From Shewanella sp. UCD-KL12 (GTDB taxonomy: Bacteria; Pseudomonadota; Gammaproteobacteria; Enterobacterales; Shewanellaceae), in the NCBI RefSeq assembly GCF_001957125.1, contig NZ_MPHJ01000014.1, forward strand, positions 1-64,000: DNA of 64,000 nucleotides. The letters run 5' to 3'. The notes under the pieces are model-generated. The model was not told where the DNA came from and did no database searches. It saw only the letters and a program-made list of their open reading frames with translations. Below are positions 47,692-56,449 of the stretch, piece after piece (position 1 is the stretch's first letter; every line of letters starts with the position of its first letter). The position numbers and the translations under genes were made by a program.

Positions 47692-48333
47692 CTATATCCC
47701 GTACTGATCGCGATATGCACTCACTGATTCAAGCTGAGCTTCCATACCAGGCTTTTCAGACAGGTAATTGATCAGGTCGCCAAGCTTAACGATTGAAACG
47801 ATTTCACAACCAAAATCACGTTCAACTTCTTGAATAGCTGACAGCTCACCTTTACCTTTCTCTTGACGATCAAGTGCGATTAACACACCAGCTAATGATG
47901 CTTCATGCGCCTGGATTATCTCCATTGACTCACGGATAGCAGTACCTGCTGTGATCACATCATCAACCAACATAACACGGCCAGTCAACTCACTACCCAC
48001 TAAACTACCACCTTCGCCATGCTGTTTTTTCTCTTTGCGGTTAAAGCAATATGGCATATCGATATCGTGATGCTCACACAGGGCAACTGCAGTCGTCGTC
48101 GCAATTGGGATACCTTTATAAGCTGGACCAAAAAGCAGATCATGCTCGATACCTGAATCAACCAGCGCCGCAGCATAAAAACGACCTAATCGAGCAAGGT
48201 CACGACCAGTATTAAATAAACCTGCATTGAAGAAGTAAGGGCTAGTACGGCCAGATTTAAGGGTAAACTCGCCAAATCTTAGTACCTGACGCTCTAGGGC
48301 AAATTCGATAAACTCACGCTGATAGGCTTTCAC
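47692..48333 (-). CDS. pyrE: Orotate phosphoribosyltransferase
   Basis: Transfers phosphoribose from PRPP to orotate in pyrimidine synthesis. At 213 residues it has LKSGRTSPYFFNAG, LLFGPAYKGIPIA and the PRPP loop VMLVDDVITAGTAIRE. It lies 107 bp downstream of rph, with a terminator hairpin between them. Confidence 0.98.
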   Translation of the reverse strand: MKAYQREFIEFALERQVLRFGEFTLKSGRTSPYFFNAGLFNTGRDLARLGRFYAAALVDSGIEHDLLFGPAYKGIPIATTTAVALCEHHDIDMPYCFNRKEKKQHGEGGSLVGSELTGRVMLVDDVITAGTAIRESMEIIQAHEASLAGVLIALDRQEKGKGELSAIQEVERDFGCEIVSIVKLGDLINYLSEKPGMEAQLESVSAYRDQYGI

Positions 48334-48396
48334 AATCTCTCCTCAATTGACTCTTTTAATATAACTTTTGTTGTTAATTTTACGAATTAAGTTATT

Positions 48397-48427
48397 CAAA
48401 AAAGGACCCATCAGGGTCCTTTTTATC
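48397..48427 (-). terminator. rph-pyrE intercistronic terminator (possible pyrE attenuator)
   Basis: On the minus strand AAAAGGACCC / GGGTCCTTTTTT with a TGAT loop, 14 bp after the rph stop. In E. coli the same intercistronic position holds the UTP-sensitive pyrE attenuator, coupled to rph translation. Here it is a strong hairpin with a six-T tract; that it attenuates is inference by analogy. Confidence 0.85.
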
Positions 48428-48440
48428 TCTTCATTCAATT

Positions 48441-49154
48441 TTAGCTCAATGCCGCTTTCTGGATATCGACAATTTCACGAATACCGTGCTTGGCTAGCTC
48501 TAACAAGCTAAGTAGCTCTTCATGGCTAAATGGCTCACCTTCTGCCGTGCCCTGAATCTCAATCATCTTGCCAGTTTCTGTCATCACGACATTCATATCT
48601 GTCTCAGCTTCGCTGTCTTCAAGATACTCAAGATCGCAGATTGGCTCGCCTTTATAGATACCAACGCTGACTGCAGCGATAAGAAACTTAAGTGGGTTCG
48701 TCTTCAAGATACCCTTACCACGTGCCCAGTTCAGTGAATCAACTAAAGCAACACATGCACCAGTAATTGCTGCTGTACGTGTTCCGCCATCAGCCTGGAT
48801 AACATCACAATCGATAACGATAGTGTTTTCGCCTAATGCCTTCATATCAACAGCAGCACGTAGTGAGCGACCGATAAGACGCTGGATCTCTTGAGTACGA
48901 CCAGACTGCTTACCACGAGCCGCTTCACGGTTCATTCGGCTATGAGTAGAACGTGGCAACATGCCATATTCAGCAGTAACCCAACCTTGACCCTTACCCT
49001 TAAGAAAACGAGGAACACCCTCTTCGAAGCTCGCAGTACAAAGTACTTTTGTATCACCAAACTCGACCAAGACAGAACCTTCAGCATGAGCGGTAAATTG
49101 ACGAGTGATTGTCACTGGACGAGATTGAGCTGGCGTTCTATCACTAGGGCGCAT
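48441..49154 (-). CDS. rph: Ribonuclease PH
   Basis: Phosphorolytic 3' exoribonuclease that trims tRNA precursors. At 237 residues it starts MRPSDRTPAQSRPVTITRQF and has LCTASFEEGVPRFLKGKGQGWVTAEYGMLP, the substrate-binding RTQEIQRLIGRSLRAAVD and DCDVIQADGGTRTAAITGA. Full length suggests an active enzyme. It is divergent from yicC. Confidence 0.98.
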   Translation of the reverse strand: MRPSDRTPAQSRPVTITRQFTAHAEGSVLVEFGDTKVLCTASFEEGVPRFLKGKGQGWVTAEYGMLPRSTHSRMNREAARGKQSGRTQEIQRLIGRSLRAAVDMKALGENTIVIDCDVIQADGGTRTAAITGACVALVDSLNWARGKGILKTNPLKFLIAAVSVGIYKGEPICDLEYLEDSEAETDMNVVMTETGKMIEIQGTAEGEPFSHEELLSLLELAKHGIREIVDIQKAALS

Positions 49155-49333
49155 AAGAATTTCCTGTATTGATGAATCGATAGGCGATTTTGGGAGGATA
49201 TTATAGGGATTTGTGACTCAGTATGCCATGTTATTTGCCCATAATAGGTAAAGCTGAGACGCTTTACTTTGACCATTAGAGGCATAGGTCTATAATCCTT
49301 GATCACTTTCACGGTTAAACAATTGGAAAAACC

Positions 49334-50197
49334 ATGATTCAAAGCATGACAGCCTACGCACGTATCGAACATAAAGCAGATTGGGGCACAGCCTCTTGGG
49401 AGATCCGTTCAGTCAACCAGCGTTACTTAGAGACCTACCTACGCCTACCTGAGCATTTCCGTAGTCTAGAGCCAATTTTACGAGACAGACTACGAAAGCG
49501 TTTAAACCGCGGTAAGGTTGAAGTAAACCTAAGATATGATCTTGCAGACAACAAAAATAGCGAACTGCAGTTGAACCAAGATCTGGCTAAGCAACTTGTT
49601 AATGCTGCTAACTGGGTAAAAGGTGAAGCCGGTCAAGGCGAACTGAACTTAGTCGACATTCTTAAGTGGCCTGGGGTTATGTCAGGTTCAGAGCAAGATA
49701 TGGACGCACTAGGTAAAGAGTTACTGGTCGCTTTTGATAACGCTATCGATCAGTTTATTGAAGCCCGTGGCCGTGAAGGTGAAGCAATTAAGATCATGCT
49801 ACAAACCCGCCTCGATGCCATTGTTGAGCAAGTCGCCATAGTACGCGGACATATGCCTACCGTTATGCAGTGGCAACGTGACAAGCTGACTAACCGCCTA
49901 GCTGAGATCACAGGTGAGCTAGACCCTGCTCGCTTAGAGCAAGAGATGGTTATTCTTGCACAAAAGATGGATGTCGCCGAAGAGATGGACAGACTCGACG
50001 CCCATGTTGCCGAAACTCAGCGCATCCTTAAGAAAGGCGGTGCACAAGGCCGTCGCCTCGACTTTATGATGCAGGAGTTCAACCGTGAGTCGAACACCTT
50101 AGCCTCTAAATCTATCAGCCCCGAAGTCACTGCAGCTGCTGTAGAACTTAAAGTACTGATTGAGCAGATGCGCGAGCAGATCCAGAACGTAGAATAG
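49334..50197 (+). CDS. yicC: YicC family endoribonuclease
   Basis: A 287-residue protein of the YicC/YloC family, reported to be an endoribonuclease in E. coli. Conserved ends are visible: MIQSMTAYARIEHKADWGTASWEIRSVN at the start and KKGGAQGRRLDFMMQEFNRESNTLASKS near the C-terminus. Adjacent to rph as in many proteobacteria, consistent with RNA metabolism. Confidence 0.95.
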   Translation: MIQSMTAYARIEHKADWGTASWEIRSVNQRYLETYLRLPEHFRSLEPILRDRLRKRLNRGKVEVNLRYDLADNKNSELQLNQDLAKQLVNAANWVKGEAGQGELNLVDILKWPGVMSGSEQDMDALGKELLVAFDNAIDQFIEARGREGEAIKIMLQTRLDAIVEQVAIVRGHMPTVMQWQRDKLTNRLAEITGELDPARLEQEMVILAQKMDVAEEMDRLDAHVAETQRILKKGGAQGRRLDFMMQEFNRESNTLASKSISPEVTAAAVELKVLIEQMREQIQNVE

Positions 50198-50215
50198 CGT
50201 TTAACCCAAATGAGT

Positions 50216-50241
50216 AAGCCGGCTTAATGCCGGTTTTTTTA
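50216..50241 (+). terminator. Intrinsic terminator after yicC
   Basis: AAGCCGGC / GCCGGTTT with a TTAAT loop, followed by a run of T, 18 bp beyond the yicC stop. Confidence 0.88.
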
Positions 50242-50756
50242 TATCTTTAAAACAGTAAAGCAAGTTTACCTTTAAAACTCCCCTAAAAGAGGCTAAGAAA
50301 AAAGGACCATGGAGCTGCACCCAACGTTGCAGGGAGAGATGAGCATAGCTATTGCTACATGGTCCATACCTAATACTTAAGATATAAAAATCATAAAGGG
50401 GAACAACAAAAAGCCAATTCAGATTACGCCTCAACTTGGACACCTGTCAACACACTTGATTAGCAGTATAACAAAACTAAAAGATGGATCGAATTCACCC
50501 ATATAAATGTGAGCAACTCCATATCAAATAAAATAAATTCATAGAGATCACGTTAACTCACAACAAGTAAACCTCGTCACACAAAGCAAGCCATTGACCA
50601 ACCAAGTCACACATATTCCATCAAATCCCCCCCCTCTTTCAGCAAACTGGATCCATATCACACACTGGCCTAGACAAGTGTATATACAATTACCTCGAAA
50701 TAAGTACAAAAACATTAAAACCGTTTCCTTAAGAAACTACGAGTGTGAGAGAAGTG
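50242..50756. other. Intergenic region upstream of the dms-type operon
   Basis: About 515 bp without a gene. The first half contains the structured inverted-repeat element described separately. The second half is rich in TCACA half-sites (CGTCACACAA near 50,576, AGTCACACAT near 50,605, ATATCACACA near 50,656), reminiscent of CRP half-sites, but no full TGTGA-N6-TCACA palindrome was found. A C8 run lies near 50,628. The dmsE promoter should be here. Confidence 0.5.
50304..50365. repeat. Cloverleaf-like inverted-repeat element
   Basis: Perfect 8-bp outer arms GGACCATG (50,304-50,311) and CATGGTCC (50,358-50,365) enclose two further hairpins. These are CTGCA / TGCAG with a CCCAACGT loop (50,314-50,331) and the near-palindrome AGCATAGCTATTGCT (50,342-50,356). 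The layout is a three-way junction of 62 nt. No ORF covers it sensibly. It may be a dispersed intergenic repeat or structured RNA. Confidence 0.55.
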
Positions 50757-51617
50757 ATGAAAATCTTACAAAAAATCGGTCTACTAGCGGCGCTTATCGC
50801 CTCTGCAGCCCTCTCAGTGCCAAGCGCACTGGCAAATGACACCGCTACTCCTTTAGAGCAGCAACTGGTTAATAAATTCACGGAGGCTAACTACTCTAAG
50901 AAAGGTGCTGACACCTGTCTTATGTGCCACAAAAAATCTCAATCCGTTATGGCTATCTTCAATACGCCACACGGTAATACTCAACAAGGACCAATGGCTG
51001 GATTGCAATGTGAAGCCTGCCATGGACCACAAGGTAAGCACAAAGGTAAGAATGAACCCATGCTCACCTTCGGTGATGAGTTATCCGTTGAGGGCCGCAA
51101 CAGCGTCTGTGAGTCTTGCCACAGTCAAGAGCACACGCCCTTCCATGACCAAGCTTGTAGCGATTGCCACAACATTCACCAGGCTGAGTTAGCAACCGAG
51201 CAGCCACAAGCCCAGTGTGCCAGCTGTCATAGCCAGCAAGACGCGGCGCAGCTTAAGCGTTCGACTCACCTAGATGCCCTCACGTGTAGTGATTGCCACA
51301 ACCCACATGAAGAGCAGCCACTTTCTATTAATGACACCTGTTACAGCTGTCATGCCGAGAAGCGTGGCTCAACTCTTTGGGAGCACTCGCCTGTTACTGA
51401 GGATTGCACCACCTGTCACAACCCACATGGCTCAGTTAACGACAACCTACTTAACAGCCGTGCACCTCAGCTGTGTCAAAGCTGTCACAGCCAAGCCGGT
51501 CACTCGGGTGATGTACACAACAGCTTAAATGGCTTCACGCAAGGTCAATCTTGCATGAACTGCCACAGCAAGATACATGGCTCGAACCACCCTTCTGGTC
51601 ATTTATTTGAAAAATAG
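50757..51617 (+). CDS. dmsE: DmsE-type decaheme c-type cytochrome (MtrA family)
   Basis: Periplasmic/porin-embedded electron carrier that would pass electrons from the inner-membrane quinol dehydrogenase (CymA in Shewanella, not in this window) through the outer membrane. The ATG at 50,757 gives 286 residues; the frame also opens at a GTG 12 bases upstream. The signal peptide ends near residue 26 (ALA-ND). Exactly ten CxxCH haem-binding motifs are seen, from CLMCH to CMNCH, spread over residues ~50-275, with CSDCH appearing twice. It is the first gene of the operon and lies 9 bp before dmsF. Confidence 0.93.
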   Translation: MKILQKIGLLAALIASAALSVPSALANDTATPLEQQLVNKFTEANYSKKGADTCLMCHKKSQSVMAIFNTPHGNTQQGPMAGLQCEACHGPQGKHKGKNEPMLTFGDELSVEGRNSVCESCHSQEHTPFHDQACSDCHNIHQAELATEQPQAQCASCHSQQDAAQLKRSTHLDALTCSDCHNPHEEQPLSINDTCYSCHAEKRGSTLWEHSPVTEDCTTCHNPHGSVNDNLLNSRAPQLCQSCHSQAGHSGDVHNSLNGFTQGQSCMNCHSKIHGSNHPSGHLFEK

Positions 51618-51626
51618 GAACTGACG

Positions 51627-53336
51627 ATGAACGCTAAACTCACTTTAGTAGCACTCGCTGTTCTCTCAGCCAATGCTACCGCAGCGAATTTCGCTGTACC
51701 TCAAGATATTGAAAAAGACTACGCCTGTAAGCGTTGTGTTGCCACTGAGCACAACAACACCGTCGGTATCATGACCGAGCAGCGTACTCACTTAGATAGC
51801 CAATACGGTGCAAGTGCCGATATTCTTGGTGAAAGCCGCGGCGCTAACTATAGTATCGATGCTAACAACGCCGGCGCAGACAATGGCTATCTAAAAGCTG
51901 CTGCCAGCCTAGGCGATTTCTCCCTAGAGCTGGCTTATGTTAACCGCTGGAATCTTGACGATAATGATATCGGCGCCGAGCGTCAGCAGTTATCTGCCGG
52001 GGCTAAGTACCAAACTCAACTTGTCACCGCTTTTGTTAAGGCAAGCAGTGAAGACAAGCAGGGTCAGCGTATCAGCTCAGTGGTTGACCCAAAGCCGACT
52101 AACTACTTAGAGACCATCGACCACACCACCCAAGTGATGAACGCAGGTGTACAGCTTCATGGTGACTTTTGGCATCTCGGTCTGGCTGCTGTTAACTCAG
52201 ATTTTACCGACAATACCGGTATCGATGCCGATAACAACGCCCAGCAAGCCAGCGTTAAAGCTGGGTTGAACTACGGCAGCACACGTTTAAGCGTTAGCGC
52301 AGCCTCAGGCAAGATGATTCAAGACGGTCCTATCGAGCAAGAAAACTCATTAGTGCCTATCTCAAACTTCGATGGTGAAGTTGAAACCCTCGATTACAGT
52401 GCCCGCATCAGCTCTCGCTTTGCTGGCATCAAGGTCGCAGGTTTCTATAGCTACAGTGACCGCGACAATGTCAGTGGCTCTTACGAGTTCTTCGAAGCCA
52501 TCAACACCCCAATCGACAGCAGCAAGACACGTTTAGGTGTCGATGCCAGCTACCGTTTAGGCAGTGCTAAGTTCAGCGCAGGTTTCGAGCAAAACGACCG
52601 AACCCGCTCTGACAGCGACCGTGAAGAGACTCAAGAGAGTGAAATCTTTGGCCGTATCGATTACCGATTGGGCGCACTTAACTCACACGTTAAGTTTACC
52701 AGCGGTGACCGCACGGGCTCAGAGTACCGTATCGGTGACGATATCTTCCAAAAGTATTACCTCGCCGACCGTGACCGTACCAGCACTGAGCTTGGCCTTA
52801 GCTACAGCCAAAACCAGTATGGCGCTAACCTCAAAGTGGTCTTAGCCAGCGATGCGTACAGCGATAGCGCTGCCCTGCAAGAGTCTGATGAGCTATCCGT
52901 TAACTTCGACGGCTACTACCTAATCAGCAAGCAGATGACCCTGAACGCCTATGCTGGCACGCAGACCATTGACAGCTTGGAGCTGCACAACACCACAGTA
53001 AGTGACGAGTTCACCTACTTCGGCTTTGGCCTGAACAAGTACCACATCAATGACGATATGACACTTGGCACCTCCTACACCTTCTCGTTCTCTGGCAGTG
53101 ATACCTCGATCGATAGCACCGAAATGGGTGACTACTACCAGTACCAACATCTTGCTGAAATCCATATGGATTACCGCATCAACGCGCGTATCTCGACCCG
53201 TTTTGCTTACAGCTATGAACGTAACTACGACACGAACTACGCCAACCAACCGATTGAAGCCATCAACTCTATTGACGACCTCAATCAAAATTACACCGAC
53301 CATAAGATCGGTGCATTTTTCACAATAAAGCTGTAA
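51627..53336 (+). CDS. dmsF: DmsF-type MtrB/PioB family outer-membrane porin
   Basis: Beta-barrel that sheathes the decaheme cytochrome in the outer membrane. At 569 residues it is on the short side for MtrB-family proteins. The signal peptide ends near residue 19-20 (ATAA-NF). The N-terminal Cys pair CKRC at 34-37 is the typical MtrB CxxC. The rest consists of alternating amphipathic strands, ending in FFTIKL. It follows dmsE by 9 bp. Confidence 0.9.
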   Translation: MNAKLTLVALAVLSANATAANFAVPQDIEKDYACKRCVATEHNNTVGIMTEQRTHLDSQYGASADILGESRGANYSIDANNAGADNGYLKAAASLGDFSLELAYVNRWNLDDNDIGAERQQLSAGAKYQTQLVTAFVKASSEDKQGQRISSVVDPKPTNYLETIDHTTQVMNAGVQLHGDFWHLGLAAVNSDFTDNTGIDADNNAQQASVKAGLNYGSTRLSVSAASGKMIQDGPIEQENSLVPISNFDGEVETLDYSARISSRFAGIKVAGFYSYSDRDNVSGSYEFFEAINTPIDSSKTRLGVDASYRLGSAKFSAGFEQNDRTRSDSDREETQESEIFGRIDYRLGALNSHVKFTSGDRTGSEYRIGDDIFQKYYLADRDRTSTELGLSYSQNQYGANLKVVLASDAYSDSAALQESDELSVNFDGYYLISKQMTLNAYAGTQTIDSLELHNTTVSDEFTYFGFGLNKYHINDDMTLGTSYTFSFSGSDTSIDSTEMGDYYQYQHLAEIHMDYRINARISTRFAYSYERNYDTNYANQPIEAINSIDDLNQNYTDHKIGAFFTIKL

Positions 53337-53369
53337 GGGCCGTAAAGGCCATAAACTGAGGTAATAATT

Positions 53370-55820
53370 ATGGAACGTCGTACGTTTCTAAAGTTCTCTG
53401 CAGCGGCGGCTGCGGTTGCAACGGTGACTGGCTGTGAAAGCAGCAGTGCCAGCGATCCTCTGCCAACTCCAAGCGAACCAGTACTTCCTCCAGTAGGAGA
53501 AGGTGTGACATGGGGCTCATGTGCCACAAACTGCTGGCAAGCATGTCCTTTGAAGGTACACAGTAAAGATGGCGTGATCACACGCATTGAAACTGAAGGA
53601 AAAGCTACTGACGATTGGGATAGTTTCGATCACGAAATTCGCCCTTGCCCCCGTGGCCGTTCAATGCGTCAGAAGGTCTACAACCACGACCGTCTTAAGT
53701 ACCCAATGAAACGTGTAGGACGTCGAGGCTCTGATGAGTTCGTCCGCATTAGCTGGGAAGAAGCGGTCTCTAGCGTCGCGGCAGCAATGCAAAAAACCTA
53801 TGCTGAATACGGTAAGAACGCCATTTTCATGCCTCTGGGCGGCGGTTCTCACGATCTCAATACCGGTGTGACTCAATCCAGTGTTCGACTACTGAATATG
53901 GCTGGCGGCTGCCTGTTCTTCCATAACGATTACTCAGCTTCTCAGTATCGTGAAGGTTCTGCAGGCATGTACGGATACCTCGCCTCTAACGATGGCGATA
54001 CTGTCGGATTTTGGAATACTGGATCGAGCCTACGTAGCCTAGAAGATAGCGATCTTATGGTGTGTTTTGGGTATAACCCAATGGAAGCTCGCCTAGGTGG
54101 TGCAGGTTCAGGTTATGAATATTTGAATGTTAAGAAGAAAAATAACTTCAAAACATACTATATCGACCCACGATTTACCGATACTGCCGTAACAGCAACT
54201 GACGAGTGGGTGCCTATCCGCCCAGGTACTGACGCAGCCCTGTGTGAAGCATTAGCACATGTATTGATAGCAGATGGCTACGCGGATATCCCATTCCTTG
54301 AGCAGTACACTTTTGGCTACGATAAATACCAAGATTACATCTTAGGTGTTACCGACGGAATCGCTAAGACGCCAGAGCGCGCCGAAAGTATCTGTGGTAT
54401 CCCGGCAGAGAAGATCCGTGAAATAGCTCAAGCAATTGGGGCGGCATCTGCACCATTCGTGACACAGGGCTTCGGTCCACAACGTCAAGGTAATGGTGAG
54501 AACAACGCACGTGCAGTGATGATGCTGCCGTTACTCGTCGGTAAAATTAGTGGCGCGGGTACAAACCACGGCGGAACACCGGGTAACGATGGTTTATCCC
54601 ATTACGCCATGATGCCAGCAGATTCGCTCAAAGATCTGATGAACATGAAGATCATGGATGTGACTATTCCTGCAGCATCACACCTAGACGCTATCGAGTT
54701 CGGCACAGAAATGAAGCCGAGTACCCATGATGTGCGTTATTCAGACAAAAGCCTAATGGATGCTGATACTCCACTAGAAACTAACGTACGTTTCCTATGG
54801 TTAGCCTCATCCAATATGTTGGCTAACCAGAACGGTGATATCAACCGAGCTGACCGCCTACTAAATGACGAAAGTCTAGTCGATTTTGTAGTTGTGATTG
54901 AACAGCATATGACGGCATCGGCGAAATACGCAGATATCATCTTGCCGGAAGTGAGCTGGCTTGAGATGTATGACGTCATCCAAAGCTACAACAAGATGGA
55001 CTGTGGTTCATTGATGTATGCATATGGCATCACCCCTGCTGTCGATCCTATGTTCGAATGTAAGCCTGCCTACGACATCTGCCATATGATCGCCAACGAG
55101 CTGGGCATAGGAAGCAAGTTTACCAATGGTGGTATGACCTACTTAGATCAGGTTCGCAAGGTATTCACTGAGTTCAAGAAGAGTAACCCATGGATCCAAG
55201 GTGACACCTTCGAAGAGTTTGTTAGCTTCGGTCCTCAGCGCCAACCCGCTGGTGAGCACCCCAACGTAGGTAAGATCAGAGACTTCATCACAAACCCTAA
55301 CCAAAACCCTCTAGGTACACCTAGCGGCAAGGTCGAGATCTACTCTCAATATTTCGAGAGTAAGCAGAGCCAAGCTGAAGGCACCGACGAGATCAATCCA
55401 CTGCCCGTTTATTTTGCCTGTGACGAGTCATATGAAGATGATACGGCTTCTGAGTTCCCACTGCAGTGCATTAACTACCACGGTAAACATAGCGCTCATA
55501 GCATTCACGCCAGCACACCTTGGCTTAATGAAGTACTCGAGCATCACCTATGGCTAAACCCAATAGATGCAGGTGCTGCAGGCGTTCTCAATGGTCAAAA
55601 AGTCATAGTCGAAAGCCGCAGAGGCAAGCTAGAGATCACTGCTCGCGTCACACCTAGAATCGTTCCAGGTGTCGTCGCTATGCCTCAAGGACAATGGCGC
55701 CGCATGAAAGGTGATATCGATGTTGGCGGCTGTGCGAACACCTTGACAGATAGTAAGCCTAGCCCGGTTGCTAAGTCATTCCGCTCTAACACTAACCGAG
55801 TCAGAGTTTACTCGGCATAG
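53370..55820 (+). CDS. dmsA: DmsA-family molybdopterin oxidoreductase, lipoprotein type
   Basis: Catalytic subunit of a DMSO-reductase-family enzyme, 816 residues. The N-terminus has a twin-arginine motif (RRTFLKFS) and then a lipobox TVTGC with Cys22. Shewanella DmsA is known as an outer-membrane surface lipoprotein, which fits. Four Cys for the FS0 cluster lie at 51, 55, 59 and 93 (C-x3-C-x3-C...C). DYSASQ at 187-192 offers Ser189 as the likely Mo ligand. Residues 23-45 are a Ser/Pro-rich tether. The C-terminal MopB domain has NYHGKHSAHSIHA. Substrate (DMSO, TMAO or another oxide) cannot be told from sequence. Confidence 0.92.
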   Translation: MERRTFLKFSAAAAAVATVTGCESSSASDPLPTPSEPVLPPVGEGVTWGSCATNCWQACPLKVHSKDGVITRIETEGKATDDWDSFDHEIRPCPRGRSMRQKVYNHDRLKYPMKRVGRRGSDEFVRISWEEAVSSVAAAMQKTYAEYGKNAIFMPLGGGSHDLNTGVTQSSVRLLNMAGGCLFFHNDYSASQYREGSAGMYGYLASNDGDTVGFWNTGSSLRSLEDSDLMVCFGYNPMEARLGGAGSGYEYLNVKKKNNFKTYYIDPRFTDTAVTATDEWVPIRPGTDAALCEALAHVLIADGYADIPFLEQYTFGYDKYQDYILGVTDGIAKTPERAESICGIPAEKIREIAQAIGAASAPFVTQGFGPQRQGNGENNARAVMMLPLLVGKISGAGTNHGGTPGNDGLSHYAMMPADSLKDLMNMKIMDVTIPAASHLDAIEFGTEMKPSTHDVRYSDKSLMDADTPLETNVRFLWLASSNMLANQNGDINRADRLLNDESLVDFVVVIEQHMTASAKYADIILPEVSWLEMYDVIQSYNKMDCGSLMYAYGITPAVDPMFECKPAYDICHMIANELGIGSKFTNGGMTYLDQVRKVFTEFKKSNPWIQGDTFEEFVSFGPQRQPAGEHPNVGKIRDFITNPNQNPLGTPSGKVEIYSQYFESKQSQAEGTDEINPLPVYFACDESYEDDTASEFPLQCINYHGKHSAHSIHASTPWLNEVLEHHLWLNPIDAGAAGVLNGQKVIVESRRGKLEITARVTPRIVPGVVAMPQGQWRRMKGDIDVGGCANTLTDSKPSPVAKSFRSNTNRVRVYSA

Positions 55821-55830
55821 GAGAGAAAAT

Positions 55831-56448
55831 ATGCAATTAGGATTCTATGTTGATACAGAGATCTGTTCAGGCTGTAAGGCTTGTATGGTTTCCTGTAAAG
55901 ATAAGAATGACTTGAATGTAGGCCGTAACTTCCGTCGCGTATATGAATTCGCGGGTGGTAGCTGTACGGATAATGGCAATGGCGTATTTTCACAATCCGT
56001 ATTTGCCTACTACACGTCAATCTCTTGCAACCATTGCGATACCCCAGCTTGTACCAAAGCTTGTCCAACTGGCGCAATGCATAAGCGTAGCGAAGACGGC
56101 TTAGTCATGGTTCATGACGATATCTGTATCGGCTGCTCATCTTGTTCACAGGCCTGTCCTTATGACGCGCCCCAGCTTGATGAGGCCCGAGGCAAGATGA
56201 CTAAATGTGACGGCTGCATTGACAGACTCAACGCGGGTAAACAACCCATGTGTGTTGATAGCTGCATCCATCGAGCACTGGACTTCGGCCCTATTGATGA
56301 ATTGCGCGCTAAGTACGGTAATACGGCTGAAATAGCCCCATTACCATCAGCGAGCATCACAAACCCAAACTTAATTCTTAGAGTACACCCAGACGGTCAA
56401 CCTGTAGGTTCAGGCGCCGGCTCAGTAGTAAATCCAAATGAGGTATAA
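55831..56448 (+). CDS. dmsB: DmsB-family four-cluster [4Fe-4S] ferredoxin subunit
   Basis: Electron-transfer partner of DmsA, 205 residues. The ATG at 55,831 is chosen because it starts with the family sequence MQLGFYVDTEICSGCKAC and has a GGAGAG Shine-Dalgarno; the frame also extends back into dmsA. Sixteen cluster Cys are seen in four groups: CSGCKACMVSC, CNHCDTPACTKAC, CIGCSSCSQAC and CDGCIDRL...CVDSC. There is no signal sequence, so it is presumably exported bound to the Tat substrate DmsA. Confidence 0.94.
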   Translation: MQLGFYVDTEICSGCKACMVSCKDKNDLNVGRNFRRVYEFAGGSCTDNGNGVFSQSVFAYYTSISCNHCDTPACTKACPTGAMHKRSEDGLVMVHDDICIGCSSCSQACPYDAPQLDEARGKMTKCDGCIDRLNAGKQPMCVDSCIHRALDFGPIDELRAKYGNTAEIAPLPSASITNPNLILRVHPDGQPVGSGAGSVVNPNEV

Positions 56449-56449
56449 C

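Noticed and set aside
50656..50662. CRP site upstream of dmsE
   Set aside because: Only a TCACA half-site; the opposite half does not match TGTGA, so it is not listed as a site.
50594..50839. 81-codon ORF ahead of dmsE
   Set aside because: Overlaps the dmsE start in another frame and lacks a family; promoter region is more likely.
52920..53303. 127-codon minus-strand ORF
   Set aside because: Shadow of dmsF caused by its codon usage.
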